In this document: positions 7,634 through 12,392 of the stretch, piece after piece
How positions within the stretch are numbered: the first letter of the stretch is position 1
Layout of the letters: every line of letters starts with the position of its first letter
From: DATEOR01 sp035296905
GTDB taxonomy: Bacteria > Actinomycetota > Thermoleophilia > Gaiellales > Gaiellaceae
Reading direction: 5' to 3'
DNA length: 12,392 nt
Assembly (NCBI GenBank): GCA_035296905.1
Contig: DATHAA010000034.1
Span: 1-12,392, forward strand
The notes under the pieces: model-generated
Database searches by the model: none
What the model saw: only the letters and a program-made list of their open reading frames with translations
What the model was told of the DNA's origin: nothing
Translations under genes and position numbers: made by a program

Positions 7634-8455
7634 GTGTCCGCCGTCGCCCTCGCCTTTGCGATCGCTGCGGCGTTCCTGCACGCCTTCTGGAACCTGCTGC
7701 TGGCGAGGGCGCGAGACCCGGAGGCCGCGTCCGCGGTCATGCTCCTTTTCGCCCTCGTGTTCTATGCGCCTGTCGCGGCGTTGGCCTGGCACCTGGAGCG
7801 GCCCGCGATCCCTTACCTGATCGTGACGGCCTTTCTTCAGCTCGCCTACATCGCCCTCCTGGCCGCGGCCTACCGCCGCGCCGAGCTCTCAGTCGTCTAT
7901 CCGATCTCCCGAGGCACGGCGCCGGTCCTCGTGCTTCTGGTGGGGATCTCGGTGCTGGGTGCCGCCACCTCCGCGTATCAGGCCGCGGGCGTGTGTCTCG
8001 TCGGACTTGGGATCCTGCTCGTCCGGGGCCTGAGGCGGACGGCGGGCCCCGCCGGGGTCGTCTTCGGACTCATCCTGGCCGGCTTCATCGCCGCCTATAC
8101 CCTCGTGGACAAGTACGGGATCCAGTACGCCGCGCCATTCGTGTACCTCGAGCTGTCGATGATCCTCCCGGGCGTCGGGTACGCGCTCGTGCTCACGCGC
8201 CTGCGGGGATGGCGCTCGCTGGCCGCCGAGGTGGGCCCCGCGACGGCGCTCGCCGGACTGGCAACGTTCGGCGCCTACGGGCTGGTGCTCGCTGCTCTCG
8301 CGCGCGCCCCGGCAGCGTCGGTCGCAGCCGTCAGGGAGACGAGCATCGTGATCGCAGCGGGCTTCGCCGCATTCGTCCTTCGGGAGCAGGTCGGCGTCGT
8401 ACGCCTCGGCGGCGCCGTCCTCGTGGTGGTGGGCGTGGCGCTCATCAGTCTGTAG
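7634..8455 (+). CDS. EamA/DMT-superfamily permease (drug/metabolite transporter type)
   Basis: This is an inner-membrane carrier of the EamA-like fold, which is two repeats of five helices. The 273 residues are almost wholly hydrophobic, with about ten membrane segments (the first near 3-21, the last near 257-273). Repeat-end motifs are visible: AYRRAELSVVYPISRGTAPV near 79-98 in the first half, and its counterpart with RETSIVIAAGFAAFVLREQ near 234-252 in the second half. Such proteins export or take up small metabolites; the substrate cannot be told. The start is GTG 7634, 20 bases from the divergent HAD ATG. No Shine-Dalgarno is seen, and unlike its neighbours there is no TANNNT box at the leaderless distance, so the start or the promoter remains open. 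The TAG stop overlaps the candidate promoter of the next gene. Confidence 0.88.
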   Translation: MSAVALAFAIAAAFLHAFWNLLLARARDPEAASAVMLLFALVFYAPVAALAWHLERPAIPYLIVTAFLQLAYIALLAAAYRRAELSVVYPISRGTAPVLVLLVGISVLGAATSAYQAAGVCLVGLGILLVRGLRRTAGPAGVVFGLILAGFIAAYTLVDKYGIQYAAPFVYLELSMILPGVGYALVLTRLRGWRSLAAEVGPATALAGLATFGAYGLVLAALARAPAASVAAVRETSIVIAAGFAAFVLREQVGVVRLGGAVLVVVGVALISL

Positions 8456-8458
8456 CGT
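8453..8458 (+). promoter_or_regulatory. Candidate -10 box for a leaderless nitroreductase transcript
   Basis: TAGCGT ends 8 bases before the ATG at 8467. Its first three bases include the stop codon of the permease gene, so part of the match is forced. Only four Gs touching the ATG lie upstream, too close to act as a Shine-Dalgarno. The gene could equally be read from the permease transcript. Confidence 0.3.
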
Positions 8459-8466
8459 TCCCGGGG

Positions 8467-8979
8467 ATGGACACCTGGCTCGCGATAGCCAGCCGGCGTG
8501 AGGTTCGCAGGTACGCAGATACCGAGCTTCCTGCGGGCGTGGTCGAGCGGATCCTCGACGCCGGCCGCCTCGCCGGGAGCGCCGGCAACAAGCAGCCTTG
8601 GCGATTCCTGGTCGTGGAAAGCGCCGAGCTGCTCGAGAAGGTCGCTGAGCAGGTGTACGAGGAGGACAACGTCCGGGGCGCGAAGCTCGTCGTGGCTCTC
8701 TCTGTTAGCGGGAAGGGGCCGACCTCGTTCGACGCTGGGCGGGCGGCCCAGAACATGATGCTCGTGGCCTGGAACGACGGCGTCGGTTCCTCCCCGAACG
8801 GCATGCCGGATGCGGAGGCCACCGGCCGCCTGCTCGGCCTCGGCGAGGGCGAGCGCCTCGTGATCGTCCTGTCGTTCGGCTATCCGGCCGGCCCGCGCGA
8901 CCCAGAAACGCGAAGCGCGGACGAGTGGAGCCGCCGGGCGAACCGGAAGCCGATCGACGAGATAGTTACCCGGCTCTAA
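8467..8979 (+). CDS. Nitroreductase-family flavoprotein (short form)
   Basis: This is a likely FMN-dependent NAD(P)H oxidoreductase of the nitroreductase fold, normally an obligate dimer in the cytoplasm. It has 170 residues, at the short end of the family. FMN-contact motifs are in the expected order: SRREVRRY (9-16) for the phosphate, SAGNKQPW (38-45) near the flavin, DAGRAAQNMMLVAWNDGVGS (89-108) in the core helix, and VLSFGYP (134-140) near the C-terminus. The natural substrate is unknown; family members reduce nitro compounds, quinones or flavins, and some act in cofactor metabolism. The frame is open far upstream of ATG 8467, but that part is antisense-like Arg/Pro-rich translation of the permease gene, and homology begins at MDTWLAIASRREV. 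The 3' end overlaps the NUDIX gene by 14 bases, tail to tail. Confidence 0.87.
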   Translation: MDTWLAIASRREVRRYADTELPAGVVERILDAGRLAGSAGNKQPWRFLVVESAELLEKVAEQVYEEDNVRGAKLVVALSVSGKGPTSFDAGRAAQNMMLVAWNDGVGSSPNGMPDAEATGRLLGLGEGERLVIVLSFGYPAGPRDPETRSADEWSRRANRKPIDEIVTRL

Positions 8980-9385
8980 GACGCCATAGGGCGAGCGCAG
9001 CAAGCGATCCGGCATCCGAGACCAGCGCCTCTGCCTCTCGGGCCGCAGCCCGTTCGACCTCGATGTCCTCGTCCTCGTCGAGGTGCAGAGATGGAACGAC
9101 CGTGAGCTCGGCCGCCTCGAAGACATGGACGAACTCGGTCGAGTAGGACGGTACCGCCCAGAACGACCCGAGTTCCCGCCACGTCGCCGCGGCTAGCCCG
9201 CATTCCTCCGCCAGTTCGCGCCTCGCCGCCTCGGCGGGGCTCTCGCCGGGCTCCATCGTGCCGGCCGGGAGTTCGAGGATCCTCTTGCCGGCGCCGCGCC
9301 GCGTCTGGCTGACGAGCACGATCTCTTCACCGTCGACAGGGACGATCGTCACGGATTCCGGGTGGCGGACGAGTGGGATCTCCAC
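8966..9385 (-). CDS. NUDIX hydrolase, ADP-ribose pyrophosphatase-like
   Basis: This enzyme hydrolyses nucleoside diphosphates linked to another moiety. It has 139 residues from GTG 9385. The NUDIX box GX5EX7REUXEEXGU is perfect: Gly42, Glu48, Arg56-Glu57, Glu60-Glu61, Gly63. The flanks, ILELPAGTMEPGE before it and a Pro at 79 about 15 residues after it (VPSYSTE), resemble the ADP-ribose pyrophosphatase group, so an ADP-sugar substrate is plausible but unproven. The acidic stretch HLDEDEDIEVE (101-111) is in the usual place for a late catalytic or substrate loop. A TAGACT box 9 bases upstream and the lack of a Shine-Dalgarno support a leaderless GTG start. It is divergent from the dehydrogenase gene and converges on the nitroreductase gene. 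Confidence 0.9.
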   Translation of the reverse strand: MEIPLVRHPESVTIVPVDGEEIVLVSQTRRGAGKRILELPAGTMEPGESPAEAARRELAEECGLAAATWRELGSFWAVPSYSTEFVHVFEAAELTVVPSLHLDEDEDIEVERAAAREAEALVSDAGSLAALALWRLRAG

Positions 9386-9394
9386 GGCCGCGCC

Positions 9395-9400
9395 AGTCTA
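9395..9400 (-). promoter_or_regulatory. Candidate -10 box for a leaderless NUDIX transcript
   Basis: On the minus strand TAGACT ends 9 bases before the GTG at 9385. The spacer GGCGCGGCC has no Shine-Dalgarno character. No TTGAC-like -35 box is seen at 16-18 bases further up. Confidence 0.4.
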
Positions 9401-9430
9401 GGCCGCCGCCGGAAGACCGCGAGGGTGGAC

Positions 9431-9449
9431 GAACGGGTGCTCCCCGTTC
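9431..9449. repeat. Perfect 7-bp inverted repeat in the NUDIX/dehydrogenase promoter region
   Basis: GAACGGG (9431-9437) and CCCGTTC (9443-9449) are exact reverse complements around TGCTC. With one bulged base, GAC (9428-9430) and GTC (9451-9453) extend the stem by three pairs. It lies about 45 bases upstream of the NUDIX start and about 107 upstream of the dehydrogenase start. No T-tract follows, so an operator is as plausible as an RNA hairpin. It lacks the TNGTNNNACNA pattern known for FadR-type sites. Confidence 0.4.
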
Positions 9450-9493
9450 CGTCGCAGAGCGTGTCAATCCGAGCGGAAGCGGCCTGAATAGCA

Positions 9494-9527
9494 TCTCGCG
9501 GGAAATCTACGCCGACGACACGCGAGA
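9494..9527. repeat. Second inverted repeat upstream of the dehydrogenase
   Basis: TCTCGCG (9494-9500) and CGCGAGA (9521-9527) are exact reverse complements with 20 bases between them. The right arm ends 17 bases before the candidate -10 box at 9545, where a -35 element or a repressor could bind. CGCGAG is common in this GC-rich DNA, so chance is a real alternative. Confidence 0.25.
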
Positions 9528-9544
9528 GGTCCCTCGGACGAGGT

Positions 9545-9550
9545 TAGGCT
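9545..9550 (+). promoter_or_regulatory. Candidate -10 box for a leaderless dehydrogenase transcript
   Basis: TAGGCT ends 6 bases before the GTG at 9557. It overlaps the palindrome GGCTAGCC (9547-9554). A weak GAGG at 9540-9543 is 13 bases from the start, too far for a normal Shine-Dalgarno. No consensus -35 box is seen. Confidence 0.4.
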
Positions 9551-9556
9551 AGCCCG

Positions 9557-11971
9557 GTGAAGTCGAGCGCACGCGTCGTCGTGATCGGAGGCGGGGTCGG
9601 CGGCGCCTCGATCCTCTACTGGCTCGCCCGGATCGGCTGTGAGGACGCCGTCCTCTGCGAGCGGGCCGACCTGACGAGCGGCTCGACCTTCCATTCAGCG
9701 GGACTTGTCGGTCAGCTCCGTGGCTCCCTCAGCCTCACCCGCATGATGATGAACTCGGTCGACCTCTACCGTTCGCTTGCGGACGAGGTGGGGCTCGAGA
9801 CCGGCTGGCACGAGGTCGGGTCGCTCCGGCTCGCCTCCTCGCAGGAGCGAATGGAGGAGCTCTCGCGCCAGGCCGGCTGGGCCAAGACGTTCGGTCTTCC
9901 GCTCGAGCTCATCTCCGCGGCGGAGGCGCAGCAACTCTTCCCACCGATGTCGACAGAGGGAGTCCTCGGCGCTGCCTCCCTCCCGACCGACGGGTACATC
10001 GACCCGAGCCAGCTCACGTACGCGCTTGCCGAAGGAGCGCGGAAGCGGGGCGCGGAGATCTCCGCGAACACGCGGGTGACGTCAATCGACGTCGAGCGCG
10101 GTCGAGTCCGCGGCGTCCAGACGGACAACGGGCCGATCGAGGCCGAGGTGGTCGTAAACGCCGGCGGCATGTTCGCGGGCGAGATCGGCGCCCTGGCCGG
10201 CGTCACCGTGCCGGTGATCCCGATGGCCCACGAGTACCTGATCACAAAGCCGGACGGGATTCCGCTCGACGTGCCGACCATGCGGGACCCGTCGCTCCTC
10301 GTTTATTTCCGCGGTGAGTCCGGAGGCCTCGTCATGGGCGGCTACGAGCGCCATCCCGCCCCGTGGGGACTCGACGGCATCCCCTCCGACTTCAACGGCA
10401 AGCTCCTCGCCGAGGACTGGGACCGATTCGAGGAGCTGATGACGAACGCGCTCGTCCGCGTGCCCGACCTCGACGAGGCCGAGGTCGTGAAGCTCGTCAA
10501 CGGCCCGGAGGCGTTTACCCCCGACGGAGAGTTCATCCTCGGCGAGACGGACGTCCGCGGCTTCTGGGTTGCCGCGGGGTTCTGCGCGCACGGTCTGGCG
10601 GGGGCCGGCGGGATGGGTCGGCTGGTCGCCGAATGGATCGTCGAGGGCCAGCCGAGCCTCGACACGTGGGAGATGGACTCGCGCCGCTTCGGGCGCCATT
10701 ACGCGAGCCGCGAGTACACGCTCGCGCGCACGCTCGAGGTCTACCAGACCTACTACGACGTCAAGTACCCGGGCCACGAGCGCCAGGCAGGCAGGCCGCT
10801 TCGGCTCTCGCCGACCTACGAGCGCCTGCAGGACCTCGGGGCTTCGTTCGGTGAGAAGTCCGGCTGGGAACGGGCTAACTGGTTCGAGCCGAACGCACAG
10901 GCCGGGGACGAGACACTCCGCCCACGGGGCTGGGCCGGACGCCTCTGGTCGCCCGCGATCGGAGTCGAGCACCGTGCCTGCCGGGAAGCGGCAGCGCTCT
11001 TCGACGAGACGTCGTTCGCGAAGATCGAGGTGCTTGGACCGGGGGCAGGCGACTTCCTCGAGGGCCTCTGCGACAACCGGGTCGCGCGGGACGTCGGTGC
11101 CATCACGTACACGCAGATGCTGAACCAGCGGGGAGGAATCGAGTGCGACTTCACCGTTACCCGCCTCGCCGAGGACCGCTTCCGGATCGTCACGGGCACA
11201 GCCTTCGGCCAGCACGACCTCGCCTGGATTCGCTCCCATGCGCCCGAGGACGGCTCGGTCTACGTCGAGGACATGACGTCGCGCCTCGCCTGCCTCGGCC
11301 TCTGGGGTCCTCGCGCCCGCGACATCTTGCAGCCGCTGACCGAGTCCGACCTCTCCAACGAGGCCTTTCCGTACATGCGGGCGCGCGAGCTTGCGGTCGG
11401 GCCCGTTCCCTGCCTGGCGCTGCGCGTCACGTACGTCGGTGAGCTCGGGTGGGAGCTTTACTGCCCGACTGAGTTCGGTCGCCGTCTCTGGGACCGCATC
11501 TGGGAGCCCGGGCAGGCTGAGGGCCTCGTGGCAGGTGGCTACAAGGCGATCGACTCGCTTCGGCTCGAGAAGGGCTACCGGGTCTGGGGGGCCGACATCA
11601 CGCCCGAGGAGACGCCGTACGAGGCGGGGCTCGGGTTTGCGGTCAAGCTGGACAAGGGCGACTTCATCGGCCGCGAGGCGCTGTTGGAGGCGCAGGAGCC
11701 GCAGCGCCGGCTCGCGTGCATCGTTCTCGACGACCGTAGCGCGGTGGCGCTCGGTTCCGAGCCGGTGCGAATCGACGGCGAGTCCGTGGGCCGGGTAACG
11801 AGCGGAGGCTACGGCTACACCGTCGAGCGCTCGATCGCCTACGCGTATGTGCCCGCTCCTGCGGCAACGGCGGGCCGGCGCGTGGAGATCGAGATTTTCG
11901 GCGAGTCCATTCCGGGAGAGATCGCGGTCGAGCCGCTCTACGACCCGCAAGGCGAGCGGCTCCGGAGCTAG
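9557..11971 (+). CDS. FAD-dependent dimethylglycine/sarcosine dehydrogenase-like protein with C-terminal aminomethyltransferase (GcvT) domains
   Basis: This protein probably oxidises the N-methyl group of a small amino acid (dimethylglycine, sarcosine or similar) and passes the one-carbon unit to tetrahydrofolate. It has 804 residues, a normal length. Domain order is as follows. An FAD oxidoreductase domain covers about 6-370, with GGGVGG (11-16) as dinucleotide fold. In SGSTFHSAGLVGQLR, His46 matches the His that binds FAD covalently in dimethylglycine dehydrogenase. A short linking domain (about 371-425) is followed by a GcvT-like folate domain (about 430-690) with MLNQRGGIECD (Asp531 matches the conserved catalytic Asp), YVGELGWEL and LRLEKGYRVWGADITPEETP, and then a GcvT C-terminal barrel (about 710-800). 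The start is GTG 9557, just before the first strand. The true substrate is uncertain, since the subfamilies share this architecture. A GntR-type regulator follows 4 bases later. The promoter region carries two inverted repeats. Confidence 0.9.
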   Translation: MKSSARVVVIGGGVGGASILYWLARIGCEDAVLCERADLTSGSTFHSAGLVGQLRGSLSLTRMMMNSVDLYRSLADEVGLETGWHEVGSLRLASSQERMEELSRQAGWAKTFGLPLELISAAEAQQLFPPMSTEGVLGAASLPTDGYIDPSQLTYALAEGARKRGAEISANTRVTSIDVERGRVRGVQTDNGPIEAEVVVNAGGMFAGEIGALAGVTVPVIPMAHEYLITKPDGIPLDVPTMRDPSLLVYFRGESGGLVMGGYERHPAPWGLDGIPSDFNGKLLAEDWDRFEELMTNALVRVPDLDEAEVVKLVNGPEAFTPDGEFILGETDVRGFWVAAGFCAHGLAGAGGMGRLVAEWIVEGQPSLDTWEMDSRRFGRHYASREYTLARTLEVYQTYYDVKYPGHERQAGRPLRLSPTYERLQDLGASFGEKSGWERANWFEPNAQAGDETLRPRGWAGRLWSPAIGVEHRACREAAALFDETSFAKIEVLGPGAGDFLEGLCDNRVARDVGAITYTQMLNQRGGIECDFTVTRLAEDRFRIVTGTAFGQHDLAWIRSHAPEDGSVYVEDMTSRLACLGLWGPRARDILQPLTESDLSNEAFPYMRARELAVGPVPCLALRVTYVGELGWELYCPTEFGRRLWDRIWEPGQAEGLVAGGYKAIDSLRLEKGYRVWGADITPEETPYEAGLGFAVKLDKGDFIGREALLEAQEPQRRLACIVLDDRSAVALGSEPVRIDGESVGRVTSGGYGYTVERSIAYAYVPAPAATAGRRVEIEIFGESIPGEIAVEPLYDPQGERLRS

Positions 11972-11975
11972 AAAC

Positions 11976-12392
11976 ATGCCGCAGCGAGCGCAGCAGCCGA
12001 TCTTTCGCCCGCTCGAACAGCTCCGGGCCCATGAGCTCGTTGCGGAGCAGATCCGGAGGCAGATCGCGCTCCGGCTCGTGTCGCCTGGACATTCGCTTCC
12101 ACCCGAGCGGGAGCTTGCCCGTCTGTTCGGCGTCGGCCGGACCACCGTCCAGCAGGCGATCCAGCTCCTGGAGCGCGAGCAGCTCCTCGAGAGCCGCCGG
12201 GGCCGAAGCGGCGGCACGTTCGTCGTCGGTTCCGCGCAGGGCGACGAGACACCGGTCGGCGTCCTGGACCGTGTCCGCAACGAGCGGGAAGCAATTCTCG
12301 AGGCCCTGGTCTTCCGCGCTGAGCTCGAGCCCGCAGCTGCGGCAGCCGCTGCGGGTGCGCGGGGGGAGGCCGACCTGGCGGCGATGAAGGCG
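11976..12392 (+). CDS. GntR-family transcriptional regulator, FadR/FCD type (3' end outside window)
   Basis: This DNA-binding repressor or activator is visible for its first 139 residues; the frame is open to the last base of the window. The winged helix-turn-helix lies at about 19-85: HELVAEQIRRQIA, then the hallmark LPPERELARLFGVGRTTVQQ (41-60) and the wing RRGRSGGTFV (74-83). From about 105 the sequence REAILEALVFRAELEPAAAA is the typical opening of an all-helical FCD ligand-binding domain. Start ATG 11976 lies 4 bases after the dehydrogenase stop, with GGAG 8-9 bases upstream inside the end of that gene, so the two are probably co-transcribed. By position it may sense a substrate or product of the dehydrogenase and control this operon; that is inference. 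Confidence 0.9.
   Translation, partial: MPQRAQQPIFRPLEQLRAHELVAEQIRRQIALRLVSPGHSLPPERELARLFGVGRTTVQQAIQLLEREQLLESRRGRSGGTFVVGSAQGDETPVGVLDRVRNEREAILEALVFRAELEPAAAAAAAGARGEADLAAMKA

Noticed and set aside
7582..8466. In-frame open sequence upstream of the nitroreductase ATG that could make a 465-residue fusion.
   Set aside because: The upstream part overlaps the whole permease gene in another frame and is Arg/Pro-rich; nitroreductase homology begins only at 8467.
9418..9526. Three copies of CGCGAG/CTCGCG in the divergent region as a repeated operator.
   Set aside because: The hexamer recurs by chance throughout this GC-rich window and the spacing is irregular; only the exact 7-base inverted pair was kept, at low confidence.
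9386..9556. Glycine riboswitch upstream of the GcvT-containing dehydrogenase.
   Set aside because: None of the conserved riboswitch core elements is recognisable, and the probable leaderless start leaves no 5' leader to hold one.
10082..12280. A long open frame on the minus strand opposite the dehydrogenase (over 700 codons).
   Set aside because: It is antisense to a gene with clear domains and motifs; its translation is Arg/Val/Leu-rich low-complexity sequence without a recognisable fold. Long antisense frames are expected in GC-rich DNA.

Overview
The window is a GC-rich stretch of bacterial chromosome. The GC-rich codon use, GTG and TTG starts, Tat-type lipoprotein leader and fused peptide-type ABC ATPases suggest an actinobacterium, perhaps of the Thermoleophilia. 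That placement is inference from style, not from a marker gene. Nothing in the window looks like phage, transposon, CRISPR, tRNA or rRNA. Coding density is very high, and no gene-free stretch exceeds about 300 bases apart from the decayed acetyltransferase at 6655-6969.

Layout. Positions 1-956 hold the C-terminal 317 residues of a sulfatase (+). A 214-base gap follows with a candidate promoter and a strong Shine-Dalgarno site. Then comes a four-gene peptide/nickel/opine-type ABC transporter operon (1171-6634, +): a substrate-binding lipoprotein, a DppB-type permease, a DppC-type permease and one 601-residue protein carrying both ATPase domains. Consecutive genes overlap by 4 to 8 bases. As given, the binding-protein gene is one base short inside its signal peptide. 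After the operon, on the minus strand, lie a GNAT acetyltransferase remnant (four frame changes, N-terminus missing) and an intact HAD hydrolase. Head to head with the HAD gene is an EamA/DMT-type permease (+), then a small nitroreductase (+) whose end overlaps the end of a NUDIX hydrolase (-). A 171-base divergent region with inverted repeats separates the NUDIX gene from an 804-residue FAD/folate oxidoreductase of the dimethylglycine/sarcosine dehydrogenase type (+). A GntR/FadR-type regulator follows 4 bases later and runs off the right edge.

How the genes work together. The transporter genes form one obvious functional unit, possibly linked to the sulfatase beside it. The dehydrogenase and the regulator look like the start of a catabolic unit for an N-methylated amine that feeds one-carbon units to tetrahydrofolate. 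The middle genes look like unrelated housekeeping or accessory functions. Four starts in the right half have a TAGNNT hexamer 6 to 9 bases upstream and no clear Shine-Dalgarno site, which suggests leaderless transcripts.

I did not find a clearly new biological system. The observations most worth checking are the single-base frameshift in the binding protein, the acetyltransferase wreck beside an intact HAD gene, the recurring leaderless-promoter pattern, and the dyads in the dehydrogenase promoter region.
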